Assembly: GCA_031553655.1 (NCBI GenBank)
Contig: JAVBLG010000060.1
Coordinates: 1-60,936, forward strand
Source of the DNA: JAVBLG01 sp031553655
Lineage (GTDB): Bacteria; Desulfobacterota; Desulfovibrionia; Desulfovibrionales; Desulfovibrionaceae
Direction of reading: 5' to 3'
Length of the DNA stretch: 60,936 nucleotides
A program made the position numbers and the translations under genes. The notes under the pieces were generated by a model, which made no database searches, was not told the DNA's origin, and saw only the letters and a program-made list of their open reading frames with translations. Numbering within the stretch: position 1 is the stretch's first letter; the number at the start of each line of letters is the position of its first letter. Of this stretch, positions 17,271-25,466 are shown one piece after another.

Positions 17271-17446
17271 ATGGCTACCGTAATTTCCCCGACCGGCAAT
17301 ATTGCGCAGGAGGAATACCCGACGCAACCCGGCCACTCGAAACACTATACTCTGGTCCGGCCCTTATGTAAAGATTGTCCTTCAGGGCTGGCCCGCCTCC
17401 ACACTAGGGCTTGAAACACTTGCGCCAGCAGCGGAGCGCTATGTTT

Positions 17447-18775
17447 TTATGCCGACGGGGCTTGAGTATTGCGTAAAAACCACATTTTGAAAAACACCAT
17501 GAACAGGTAAATGGATATCCCCAAAGATACAGGCCATGGAATTACATGCAGAAAATTCTTAAAATGATAATACAATCGTCCATTATAGGTCATTTTCATC
17601 CAACGAATTTTTGTCACAAAAGCGGTTGAGCCGGTTACAACAAGTGATTTTACACCATTTTGACCATACGCCAGAGCTTGCCTGATCATTGAGGGGCTGT
17701 ATTGGTCAACAGCCTTCAGGGTTTCCAAGCCGCCTGTTTCAAGCATGACACCGCCCCTCTTTCCAAGTTTTTGCGCTTTTATTGCATTTTTTTCAAGTGA
17801 AGAGAAGTCATCCGAATGCTTGACAATAAAAGCGGCGGCTTTTCTATCCGACATAGCCAGGTCTCCGGTGGTTTTTAAAGCTGAAAAAGCACTACTTATA
17901 CTTTTCATTTCAGCGGTACTTTTCAGCGCCACGCTTGCATCAACTTGCGGCGCTTTATTCCACCACGAAGAAAATTCCGCTTTCCTGAAACTGCTTATCG
18001 CATTAGAAAGAGAATCTTTCACCTTGTCTGCCGTGATCGCCAAAACCTTCCTTGAAACAACAGCCATATCATTAACGCATTTGAGCATTTTACTGTTCAT
18101 CGATTTTGCGGATTGCTTAAGTATGACAAGAGCATTTTTCACTGGAACAGAAGCTGCAACTTGTGGCCCCCAAGAAGCTACTACCGACATGCAAAGCCCT
18201 ATTGCAGCCAAGCTGACCGTTACATTGTCAATTTTTTCTCCTCTTGCATACTTCAGCCCCTCTTTTCCAAGATCTCGCGCATCACCAATGAAAAATAATT
18301 CAGTAACTAAAGCCGCAGTCTGTCCCAAATATTCACTGCTTTCACCAGTAATCAAGCCCCTTCCCAATTCTGAAGCCTGGTATTGCACAGAGGAACGCGC
18401 ATTCTTAATAGTAGATTGAAGTTGTTTCATATCTTCAGAAAAATCAATACCGGGAAACTCTTGTGAAAGGTTTTCATACAATTCAAGAAAATCATCCGCC
18501 GCTGCCAAATTTTTATCGACATATAGCTTATTTGCGTGCTCATATGCATCATATTGGACCGCTGCCTTTATGAATGCAAATTGTTTATCGAAAGTATTAA
18601 AAATTATAAGTGAAAACATTATCAAAACAACAACACTAATACAAATTCTTGAAAATAAATTTTTTGAGTAAAATCCTGGAACAAAGAACAATACACGCCG
18701 TAGCCACAGCTTAGCTTGTCCTCTTTCCACTCCTGCAGATAATTGAGGGGATAGTTTTTTGTAGAGAGATGTCAT
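17447..18775 (-). CDS. Unknown membrane protein, AT-rich
   Basis: I do not recognise a family. The 442-residue product has a basic N-terminus, one clear transmembrane helix at about 43-62 (ICISVVVLIMFSLIIF), a long region of about 330 residues with mainly helical, Lys/Ser/Ala-rich sequence and a weaker hydrophobic patch near 188-210, and a second transmembrane helix at about 412-432 before a short tail. The bulk would lie on one side of the membrane as a loop anchored at both ends. Base composition is clearly more AT-rich than its neighbours, with many AAA and ATT codons, which suggests transfer. It stands alone, next to repeat M2 and a possible gene remnant. Confidence 0.6.
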   Translation of the reverse strand: MTSLYKKLSPQLSAGVERGQAKLWLRRVLFFVPGFYSKNLFSRICISVVVLIMFSLIIFNTFDKQFAFIKAAVQYDAYEHANKLYVDKNLAAADDFLELYENLSQEFPGIDFSEDMKQLQSTIKNARSSVQYQASELGRGLITGESSEYLGQTAALVTELFFIGDARDLGKEGLKYARGEKIDNVTVSLAAIGLCMSVVASWGPQVAASVPVKNALVILKQSAKSMNSKMLKCVNDMAVVSRKVLAITADKVKDSLSNAISSFRKAEFSSWWNKAPQVDASVALKSTAEMKSISSAFSALKTTGDLAMSDRKAAAFIVKHSDDFSSLEKNAIKAQKLGKRGGVMLETGGLETLKAVDQYSPSMIRQALAYGQNGVKSLVVTGSTAFVTKIRWMKMTYNGRLYYHFKNFLHVIPWPVSLGISIYLFMVFFKMWFLRNTQAPSA

Positions 18776-18814
18776 CGTTCCACTCTATGCACCATTTTTG
18801 TCGATGATTTCAGC

Positions 18815-18905
18815 TAACAACTCGTTGACGACGGCCATCCAACATAAGTTTGCGGAACATCCGGAGCAGTTTTATTCCCGGCGTGGCATCCTGATCCTTT
18901 TTTTG
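18815..18905 (-). pseudogene. Possible remnant of a regulator gene
   Basis: Reading the minus strand gives a short protein-like stretch, DQDATPGIKLLRMFRKLML, which then runs into a stop. The start of a winged-helix/WYL-type regulator could look like this, but the match is from memory and weak. It is preceded by a run of T and followed by M2, consistent with decay next to mobile sequences. The rest of the 324-base spacer (18776-19099) contains only M2. Confidence 0.25.
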
Positions 18906-18940
18906 GGGGGCACTGGTAAACTCCTTTGCGAGGAAGTCTA

Positions 18941-19031
18941 ATACCAAGTTGCGACCAAACCGAGATTGTATCATCCCTGAATGCCTTGGGGCACAATGGT
19001 CGGTAAGGAAACTTTGATCGCAACTTGATAT
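18941..19031 (+). repeat. M-family repeat, copy M2 (91 bp)
   Basis: It starts ATACCAAGTTGCG and ends CGCAACTTGATAT, a 13-base terminal inverted repeat with one mismatch. The core matches M1 and M3. It lies just past the end of cbiK. Confidence 0.85.
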
Positions 19032-19099
19032 AAAACAAAGAGTATCCAGAATATGTTAAGTAAAAAATATAAAAAAAAGGTGTGGTCACTCTCTCCAAG

Positions 19100-19981
19100 C
19101 TACTTCATGGCCTTTTTCACCCCTTCCACCCACAACTCCACCAGCGCTGAATTTTCCCCAAGGCCCCTGGCGATTTTTTCTACCTGTATGCCGTTGGCGG
19201 CCAAGGTCTGCCGCCAGCTGTCTTTTTCCGAACCAAACAGATCATTCATAGCATGATCACCGGCAACAGTCATGAGCGGAGCAAGCCATACTTTACGGAT
19301 GTCGTTGGCTTTAAGAGTCTTAAGCACGTCTTCCAGATTGGGGCTGCCTTCAACAGTGCCGACAAAGGCGTTTTTGTCCAGGGTGTGCAGGTAGTACTGG
19401 AGGGCCGGATAATATACTCCGGCGGCGTGGTGGGTGCCGTGCCCGACAAAAACCAGGGCTTCATCAGCTTTGCGGGCTTTGGGGGCGTTCTGGATAAGAG
19501 TTTGCGCCACTTTGTCCACGCTTTCGGCATCGAAAAGCAACGGCGGAGAAATTTCTATTTTTTCTATACCTTTAGGCAGGCCTTCAAAGGCGCGGGCAGT
19601 TTGCACAAGATTGCTGTATTCGGCCCCGGGAATGATATGCAGGGAAAGGATGGATACCCTTTTTACCTTTTCCGTAGCAAGCTTGGCCAGCGCTTCCTGC
19701 ACGGAAAGTCGCGGCGCTTGCGGGTTTGAATTCAGAAGCGAGTGCGCCGTCCACGCCCAGCGGATTTCCTTGCCGGGGAAGGAGGACTTAACCTGCTTCT
19801 CCACATTGTCATATGCCGTCTGGGCTTTTTGCACACTGGTGCCGAAGGCCACTATCAGTATGGCTTCTTTCGATTCTTTAGCTTCTTTTGCGCCCTTGGC
19901 TTGCGCAAAAAGCGGAGATGACAAAAGCAGCAGCATGGCCAGACAAAAAATTCCAACGATGTTCTTTCGTGTTCCGTACAT
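19100..19981 (-). CDS. cbiK: Periplasmic sirohydrochlorin cobaltochelatase
   Basis: This chelatase inserts cobalt (or iron) into sirohydrochlorin for B12 or sirohaem-type cofactors. The 293-residue product has a signal peptide (about 1-28, LAMLLLLSSPLFAQA), so it is the periplasmic CbiK form known from Desulfovibrio rather than the cytoplasmic one. ILIVAFGTS near residue 42, LSLHIIPGAEY near 150 and FVGHGTHHAAG near 205 are typical, with the catalytic His in these last two segments. It is a single-gene unit preceded by a cobalamin riboswitch and terminator, so B12 status should control it. Confidence 0.93.
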   Translation of the reverse strand: MYGTRKNIVGIFCLAMLLLLSSPLFAQAKGAKEAKESKEAILIVAFGTSVQKAQTAYDNVEKQVKSSFPGKEIRWAWTAHSLLNSNPQAPRLSVQEALAKLATEKVKRVSILSLHIIPGAEYSNLVQTARAFEGLPKGIEKIEISPPLLFDAESVDKVAQTLIQNAPKARKADEALVFVGHGTHHAAGVYYPALQYYLHTLDKNAFVGTVEGSPNLEDVLKTLKANDIRKVWLAPLMTVAGDHAMNDLFGSEKDSWRQTLAANGIQVEKIARGLGENSALVELWVEGVKKAMK

Positions 19982-20038
19982 GTTTTCTCCTGATATAAAA
20001 CCATGTTATAGAAAGTGGCGCTATAGAAAAAAAGGAAT

Positions 20039-20068
20039 AAAAAAAACCTCCACCCTTACGGGTGGAGG
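20039..20068 (-). terminator. Expression-platform terminator of the cobalamin riboswitch
   Basis: On the minus strand CCTCCACC-CGTAA-GGGTGGAGG is followed by eight or more T. It lies between the aptamer and the cbiK start, about 58 bases before the ATG. The expected action is premature termination when adenosylcobalamin is bound. Confidence 0.9.
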
Positions 20069-20134
20069 AAACGTATTTATCCTCAAAATGAACCGTATGG
20101 CAAAGGCCCGTTGCCAACGGCCCGTCCTCAGGAC

Positions 20135-20300
20135 GAGTCATATAAAGCAGGTCTTCCGGCTTGCCAGACTCTTTTCAGCCTTCCCGAAAAAATCTCAGTG
20201 GCGTTGAGGGAAAAGAGCGTTTTGTTCTGGTATACGGCGGCGGGTCCGCTCCCGCTTTTCACGGGATTCTCTATTAAGCTCTTGCGAGCGCTTTATATTT
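20135..20300 (-). ncRNA. Cobalamin riboswitch
   Basis: Read on the minus strand, the hallmark blocks appear in order: GAGCTTAATAG, AATCCCGTG...CGGGAGCGGACCCGCC, the B12 box region CGCCACTG, and the closing AAGCCGGAAGACCTGC. A GC-rich hairpin (GGGCCGTT-GGC-AACGGGCC) and the terminator follow before cbiK. The match to the class is strong and the downstream gene acts in corrinoid synthesis, which supports the call. The boundaries are approximate. Confidence 0.93.
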
Positions 20301-20339
20301 GTTATTTTTTTCAAAAGGAGCAAATTTTGTCAAACAATA

Positions 20340-20376
20340 TTTCAATCCACAGTCAGCTCCATCCGCCGACTGGCTC
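20340..20376 (-). repeat. R-family unit R1 (CRISPR-repeat-like, solitary)
   Basis: This 37-base unit matches 27535-27571 at 32 positions. On the minus strand it carries a stem (CGGCGGAT...) and ends TGTGGATTGAAA, like the 3' end of type I CRISPR repeats. There is no spacer-repeat array. One base pair of the stem differs by compensatory change from R2 (T-A against C-G). Confidence 0.6.
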
Positions 20377-20404
20377 TCTTTATGGATGAAATCAGCAAAA
20401 TGTC

Positions 20405-20728
20405 CTAAAGGAGCCCCTGTTCGTCAGAAAGAATCCCCTGTGCTATTTTCTGCGTGTCGACTTTATAAGTTCCGTCGGCAAGCTGAGCTTTGATCGACGC
20501 AACCTTGTCCTGGCGCACGTCGGTTGAAGAGTTGGCCGCGCCGCGCGCCTCGTTCAACAGGTAGGCGTCGCCGGAAAGATTTATCGTGTCTCCGCTCTTG
20601 CCGCCGCCCTGCGCGCTGCTCCCTGATTTTTTGAAGCGCGAAGACGAAACACCTTCTGTTTGTTCAGACTGCTTTTTATATACCCCAAGCTGGGAAAACA
20701 ACCCGCTGTTTCCACTACCTATTTCCAT
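20405..20728 (-). CDS. flgM: Anti-sigma-28 factor
   Basis: FlgM binds and holds sigma-28 (FliA) until the flagellar hook is complete, after which it is exported. The 107-residue protein has the family pattern: a flexible, Ser/Gly-rich N-terminal half and a C-terminal helical sigma-binding segment (RQDKVASIKAQLADGTYKVDTQKIAQGILSD, residues about 72-103, where DGTYKVD is the classic turn). The start follows GAAGGATACGGAG. A co-directional small gene lies 164 bases upstream. The remaining flagellar genes are outside the window. Confidence 0.92.
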   Translation of the reverse strand: MEIGSGNSGLFSQLGVYKKQSEQTEGVSSSRFKKSGSSAQGGGKSGDTINLSGDAYLLNEARGAANSSTDVRQDKVASIKAQLADGTYKVDTQKIAQGILSDEQGLL

Positions 20729-20892
20729 CTCCGTATCCTTCCCCCGATTCTGTCGGCGTCAAGAATCCGCCCGCATTTCAAAAGGTCTTGCGATTTTTTG
20801 ATAATCGCATAACTCAATAAACACAGGCCAATCTGACATAAAATTTGTGAATTTAACGCCGTCAAAATGCCGGCAGCCCTGTAATGAGGCTG

Positions 20893-21309
20893 TTACAGCA
20901 TCGTTTTTTCAACTTGTTCCACAGTGATGCGCCACAGTTTATCCATGGCCACAGCAGCTTCAGGCCCGGCAAGTTCACCGGCGCCGTCGGCATTTTCACG
21001 GACAATGCGCATCCTGAGCTCGCCGGGCGGATATTGAAAACTGATCTTTCCGCCCACTTCCCTGCCAAGCGCCTCGCGGATATCCGCCACCACAGGATTG
21101 TCGCTGCCTGTAAAAACCAGGCTGTCGTAAAGCTCTTTTGCCACACGCTCCACCGTCTCCCTACGGCGAACCTGCGGGTCAATTTCCGGCTCATCCTCGC
21201 CGGAAGCCATACGCATGGCCACTCTGTAGCGCGCCAGACGACGCGCTATAAGCAATTGCTTGTCATATTTTCCAAGCATATTGCGCGTATAAAAATTAAG
21301 CTCGGCCAT
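20893..21309 (-). CDS. Conserved-looking small cytoplasmic protein upstream of flgM
   Basis: I do not recognise a named family. I chose the second ATG (MAELNFYTRNML), since AAGGA lies 9 bases upstream of it but only one base from the first ATG at 21318. The 138-residue product is soluble with mixed charge. It has an N-terminal helical part rich in Arg (about 10-50), a segment KELYDSLVFTGSDNPVVADIREAL that may be a helical domain, and a C-terminal helix. Its place just ahead of flgM on the same strand suggests a flagellar or sigma-28-related role, but only by context. Confidence 0.7.
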   Translation of the reverse strand: MAELNFYTRNMLGKYDKQLLIARRLARYRVAMRMASGEDEPEIDPQVRRRETVERVAKELYDSLVFTGSDNPVVADIREALGREVGGKISFQYPPGELRMRIVRENADGAGELAGPEAAVAMDKLWRITVEQVEKTML

Positions 21310-21398
21310 TACTGACATTCCTTCTGGAAAAATATATCGGGCGGGCGGCGGGATTCTTTAGGGCTTTTCAAGAAAAAAACGGCTGGTTACGAAAAAAA

Positions 21399-22556
21399 TT
21401 AAAAAGGATACGAAGTCAGACGGCAAGCTCTCCCCGGCTCCAACGTTCCCAGATGCCTCACCCCCAGAGCGGCCGCGCCGTTAACGGAAAGCATGCGCAG
21501 AAGCGCCTGCGGAGGTAGATCCGCATTGTCGCGTAGAAAAAACGCTTCTTGCGTGATGTCCAGGCTGTAATTGGAGGCCAGGCTGTCGGTGCCCAGGCAC
21601 AGCAGAAGCCCGGCGTCAATAAAATCCGCAACCGGAGCAACTCCAACGCCAATGGCCGCATTGGAGCGTGGGCACAAACATATTGCCGTGCCTTCGGCGG
21701 CCAGAAGCGCTGTATCTTCTTCAGAGCATTGCACAGCATGCACGGCCAGGGTTCCCGCGCCGAGCAGGCCAAGCTTGTGTGCCTGCCGCACCGGGACAAG
21801 GCCCGGAGCACTCCAATTGTCGGGATAAATCCCCTTTTCCTTAAAAAAGTCGGCCATTACACCTTGCCCGGTGGTCAGGGTTTCCACTTCTTCTGGTGAT
21901 TCGGCAAGGTGTATGGCGAAAGGCTTGCCGTTGGCCGCGCACCAGGCCCGCGCGCCCCGCAAAATATTTTCCGAGGTGGAATAAAGAGCGTGCCCGGCCA
22001 AAGCGCAATTGTATCCGGAAAAAATTTGAGGAACCTTGATCGTGCCATCCGTCAGCCAGTTTTCTTTACTAAAACCGAAGCATTCATAAAGAAACAGCGC
22101 TTCGAGCCCCTTTTCGGCCAGAGGACCGGCAACAGCGGGAAGGGCCGGGCCGGTGTAATCGGCCACAAAAGCCGTGCCCCCGGCCCGCATTTCCTCAAGA
22201 GCGAGGCTCAGCTCCTCCTCCCGCATCGGTTGGCGCAACAGGGGGACCAAGCTCTTCAGCCAGGGCATAAACCCTTGCCCCAGCAAGGTTTGGCCGCGAA
22301 GATGCGAAAGTTGCAGGTGGCAATGGGCATTGACAAAGGCCGGGCACAACGTGGCGTCGCCCATATCCACCCAATCCATGCCGTGATAGGCGGCCCGGCC
22401 TCGAAAAGGCTCAATGCTTTCAATTACATTGTTGACGCTGATTATAACGACATTATCGAGTGTTACCAGGGGCGCGAAAAGATCGCGGCCTCTGGACGGG
22501 CCTTCCCCGGACAGAGTTATAACCTTTCGACAGTGTATGGCTTTTTGTGATTTCAA
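21399..22556 (-). CDS. Amidohydrolase family protein, possible aminofutalosine deaminase
   Basis: A 385-residue metal-dependent hydrolase of the TRZ/ATZ-SAH deaminase group. NAHCHLQLS near residue 75 is the HxH metal motif, AIHLAES near 218 supplies another His, and LGTDSLASN near 318 holds the final Asp. This group deaminates aromatic amino-purines and related rings. In bacteria with futalosine menaquinone synthesis a close relative deaminates aminodeoxyfutalosine, which is a plausible role here, but no mqn gene is adjacent. The start is a TTG (22556), as no Met occurs before the catalytic core; a purine-rich AAGAG precedes it. Confidence 0.7.
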   Translation of the reverse strand: MKSQKAIHCRKVITLSGEGPSRGRDLFAPLVTLDNVVIISVNNVIESIEPFRGRAAYHGMDWVDMGDATLCPAFVNAHCHLQLSHLRGQTLLGQGFMPWLKSLVPLLRQPMREEELSLALEEMRAGGTAFVADYTGPALPAVAGPLAEKGLEALFLYECFGFSKENWLTDGTIKVPQIFSGYNCALAGHALYSTSENILRGARAWCAANGKPFAIHLAESPEEVETLTTGQGVMADFFKEKGIYPDNWSAPGLVPVRQAHKLGLLGAGTLAVHAVQCSEEDTALLAAEGTAICLCPRSNAAIGVGVAPVADFIDAGLLLCLGTDSLASNYSLDITQEAFFLRDNADLPPQALLRMLSVNGAAALGVRHLGTLEPGRACRLTSYPF

Positions 22557-22648
22557 GGCAAATTTCTCTTGACTCGTCCGGGCCAGAATATATGCTTACG
22601 TACGCAACGATATTTCAGGTAAAATAAAGGTAAAGGAACGGCGCGGCC

Positions 22649-23593
22649 ATGCCCCAGTTTATTTTTACATTCACTCTTTTGTGTTCTATTCTTGCTTTCT
22701 CCGCGTCTTCAGGGGCGGCTTTTGTGGCCGACAGCCCCGCCATAATGCGCCGAATTTCCAACGGCAACATGTGCGCCCTCACTTTTGACGACGGCCCGAG
22801 CCAACTCACACCCAAATTGCTGGATTCATTGTACGAGCTTGGCATCAAAGCCACATTTTTCGTGCTGGGCACCCAGGTGGAGGCTCGCCCTCATCTCATA
22901 CTGCGCATGATTGCCGAGGGCCATGAAATAGCCAATCATTCCTATTCCCACCCCAACATGCGCAAGCTGTCCCCGGAAGATCAGTATACACAGCTTTCCA
23001 GAACCAAGCAATTGCTCGAAAACCTGGGGGTGACGCCGCGCTATTTCCGGCCCCCTTACGGCAACTATACCGCTGACACCGTGGGTCTGGCCGCAGGTTT
23101 AGGCATGTCCATAATACTATGGTCCACAGACAGCAAAGACTGGAAGCGCCGCCCTAAAGATTATGCCCAGATGGACTGGCACAAAGGCAAAAAAGAGCCG
23201 GCTGGCCCCTTGCGCGGAATTTTTCTTTTTCACGACACAAAAAAGAACACTGTTGACGACTTGCCGCTCATAGCCAGCAGGCTGCGTGATGGCGGCTGCG
23301 ATCAGTTCGTTACGGTTTCGGAATACTTCCACGGGCTTAACTTTATAGAAGAACGGCCCACTCTGAGCGTTGAAGCGCCTAAGCCTAAGCCTCCCACCCC
23401 CGAAAAGGCGGAAAACATAACAAACGCGTCTTCATCGATTCCGCTTGAAGAAAGCGTCCTGCCCCAATTGCAGGACCATGGACTGCCGTATATTGTGCCG
23501 ACCCCGGCCGGAAGCACGCCCATTCCCATGGCTCGCAGCATCCGTATTCAGCAGCGTCCGGAGCTTTTGCGCGGCTCCGATCCCAACATGTAA
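22649..23593 (+). CDS. Exported polysaccharide deacetylase
   Basis: A 314-residue protein with a signal peptide (about 1-22) followed by a NodB-type carbohydrate esterase 4 domain. Motifs are in order: LTFDDGPS (metal Asp pair, near residue 45), NHSYSHPNM (metal His pair, near 93), RPPYGNY (near 132) and IFLFHDT near 192. The length of the domain is usual. The C-terminal 90 residues are Pro-rich and unstructured-looking. Probable substrates are N-acetylglucosamine polymers such as peptidoglycan or an exopolysaccharide. The start ATG follows AAAGGAACG. The CofE-like gene starts 15 bases after it, so they are likely co-transcribed. Confidence 0.88.
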   Translation: MPQFIFTFTLLCSILAFSASSGAAFVADSPAIMRRISNGNMCALTFDDGPSQLTPKLLDSLYELGIKATFFVLGTQVEARPHLILRMIAEGHEIANHSYSHPNMRKLSPEDQYTQLSRTKQLLENLGVTPRYFRPPYGNYTADTVGLAAGLGMSIILWSTDSKDWKRRPKDYAQMDWHKGKKEPAGPLRGIFLFHDTKKNTVDDLPLIASRLRDGGCDQFVTVSEYFHGLNFIEERPTLSVEAPKPKPPTPEKAENITNASSSIPLEESVLPQLQDHGLPYIVPTPAGSTPIPMARSIRIQQRPELLRGSDPNM

Positions 23594-23608
23594 AAAAGGA
23601 ACTTCAGC

Positions 23609-24784
23609 ATGAGGCAGATAGGAACACAAGCGGTCGGAGTGCGCTTGCCGATCATCAGCAAGGGCGATGACCTGGCGTCCATAGTGGCCGACTCCCTTCA
23701 CGAAGCCCTGCGCCTGCACAATCTCGTCCTGCGCCCCACCGATGTGGTGGGCGTAACCGAAGCCATGGTGGCCAAGGCCCAGGGCACTTTCGCCGGTCTT
23801 GCTCATATCGCCGAAGATATACGGAGCAAATTTCCCCATGGGGAAATCGGCGTCGTTTTTCCCATAATGAGCCGCAACAGGTTTCTCAATGTGCTAAAAG
23901 GCATTGCGCGCGGGGCAAAAAAAGTGCATCTGCTCCTGCAATACCCCTGCGACGAAGTGGGCAACCCGATCATGAACCCGGAAGACGTGGACATTTTGCA
24001 CGACAGTGGGCAAACCATGTTCTCCGCCAAACGTTTCCGAGAACTTACCGGCAATTATCGCCACCCCTTTACCGGCCTTGATTATATTTCGCTTTACGAA
24101 GAAGCGGGGAACAATATTGAGGTATATCTTTCGAGCGACCCCAGGCGCGTTCTGGATTTATGTCCTGATGTGCTGGTCGGCGAAATACACACCCGTGAAC
24201 TGACCAGAAAGCGTCTGCTGAAAGCCGGGGCGCGCTCCGTCTTCACCCTGGCGGACATCCTTTCCACCCCTGTTAACGGCAGCGGTTACAACCCCCTGTA
24301 CGGCATTCTCGGCTCCAACCTGTCCGGCGACGAGGAATTGAAGCTCTTCCCCCGTGATTGCGAAGATTTTGTGTGCCTGGTGCGCGACAGAATAGCGGGC
24401 AAATGCAGCGTTGCCCCGGAAGTGCTGATCTATGGCGACGGCGCTTTCAAAGATCCCGTGGCCGGAATATGGGAACTGGCCGACCCGGTGGTGGCTCCGG
24501 CCTTTACCGGCGGGCTTCTGGGCAGGCCCAGGGAGTTGAAAATCAAGCTGGTGGCCGATACCATGTGCAAAGAGCTTTCCAGTTCGGAAAAAAACGCGGC
24601 CATTACCGAAATGATCCGCGAAAAGAACAAAGACAGGGAAAAAGACTGCCAGAGCGCCGGCACTACGCCTCGCAACTACGCCGATCTTTTGGGCAGCCTT
24701 TGCGATCTCATCAGCGGCAGCGGCGACAAGGGTACGCCTGTGGTGCTGGTGCAGGGCTATTTCGACGACTACTCTACTCAGTAA
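23609..24784 (+). CDS. CofE-like protein (F420-0:gamma-glutamyl ligase domain)
   Basis: A 391-residue protein related to coenzyme F420-0:L-glutamate ligase (CofE). Family features are the opening IGTQAVGVRLPIISKGDDLASIV, the PTDVVGVTEAMVAKAQG segment near residue 45, and a DGAFKDPVAGIWELADPVVAPAFTGG segment near 280. It is longer than CofE (about 250 residues), and the middle region (about 100-220) is extra. No other F420 gene is present and I know of no F420 use in this group, so it may glutamylate something else. The start follows AAGGAAC. Confidence 0.7.
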   Translation: MRQIGTQAVGVRLPIISKGDDLASIVADSLHEALRLHNLVLRPTDVVGVTEAMVAKAQGTFAGLAHIAEDIRSKFPHGEIGVVFPIMSRNRFLNVLKGIARGAKKVHLLLQYPCDEVGNPIMNPEDVDILHDSGQTMFSAKRFRELTGNYRHPFTGLDYISLYEEAGNNIEVYLSSDPRRVLDLCPDVLVGEIHTRELTRKRLLKAGARSVFTLADILSTPVNGSGYNPLYGILGSNLSGDEELKLFPRDCEDFVCLVRDRIAGKCSVAPEVLIYGDGAFKDPVAGIWELADPVVAPAFTGGLLGRPRELKIKLVADTMCKELSSSEKNAAITEMIREKNKDREKDCQSAGTTPRNYADLLGSLCDLISGSGDKGTPVVLVQGYFDDYSTQ

Positions 24785-24831
24785 TCAAATCATATGGAGC
24801 GGATTCACAAGCCCCACACAAGGAGTTCATC

Positions 24832-25404
24832 ATGCGCGTAATCGCCTTTAACGGCAGCCCCCGTAAAAACGGCAACACCCATCTCATGATCAAACAGCTG
24901 TTCGAAGCTCTGGAAAAAGAAGGCATCCAGGGTGAAGAAATTCAGGTGGGCGGCAAACTGCTGCATGGCTGCAAGGCCTGTGGCGGCTGTGCCAAAAAAC
25001 CCGGCCGCTGCGTTCAGGCCGACGACCCCATGAACGAATGGATAGAAAAAATGAAGGAAGCCGACGCCATTGTGCTGGCTTCGCCCACCTATTTTGCCAA
25101 TCTCACTCCCGAAATCAAGGCGCTGATGGACCGCGCGGGCTATGTCTGCCGCCACGACGGCAAGGCCCTGCGCCGCAAGGTGGGCGCGCCCATAGCCGTG
25201 GCCAGACGCGGCGGGGCCATGCATGTATATAACAGCCTGATGGCCTTTTTCGGCATTGCGGAAATGATTGTGCCCATGTCCAGCTACTGGAATATGGGCT
25301 ACGGCCTCATGCCCGGCGACGTGGAAAAAGACAGCGAAGGCATGGGCACCATGAAAGATCTGGCCGAAAACATGGCCTATGTGCTTAAGGCGCTCAAAAA
25401 ATAA
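24832..25404 (+). CDS. Flavodoxin-like NAD(P)H-dependent FMN reductase
   Basis: A 190-residue iron-sulfur flavoprotein-like reductase. FNGSPRKNGNTHLM near residue 4 is the FMN phosphate loop of the NADPH-dependent FMN reductase fold, and ASPTYFANLTPEIKALMDRAG near 82 is the second flavin loop. The Cys cluster CKACGGCAKKPGRC at 47-60 resembles that of Isf-type iron-sulfur flavoproteins, so an additional cluster is possible. The start ATG follows AAGGAG. The gene converges on the hybrid kinase gene and shares hairpin H1 with it. Confidence 0.85.
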   Translation: MRVIAFNGSPRKNGNTHLMIKQLFEALEKEGIQGEEIQVGGKLLHGCKACGGCAKKPGRCVQADDPMNEWIEKMKEADAIVLASPTYFANLTPEIKALMDRAGYVCRHDGKALRRKVGAPIAVARRGGAMHVYNSLMAFFGIAEMIVPMSSYWNMGYGLMPGDVEKDSEGMGTMKDLAENMAYVLKALKK

Positions 25405-25407
25405 TTC

Positions 25408-25466
25408 ATATAATGCGTTAGAGCATTTTACTCATTTCATTCGCAAAATGCTCTAACGCATTATAT
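25408..25466. terminator. H-family hairpin H1, bidirectional terminator overlapping a gene end
   Basis: This is a perfect 22-base stem (25408-25429 with 25445-25466) around a 15-base loop. The right arm contains the last three sense codons and the stop of the kinase gene. The left arm mirrors them just after the flavodoxin-like gene's stop. The loop GCGAATGAAATGAGT (minus strand) matches H2 and H3. Confidence 0.8.

Noticed and set aside
18941..19031. Target-site duplication around M2 (and M3)
   Set aside because: The flanking bases do not repeat convincingly on the two sides.
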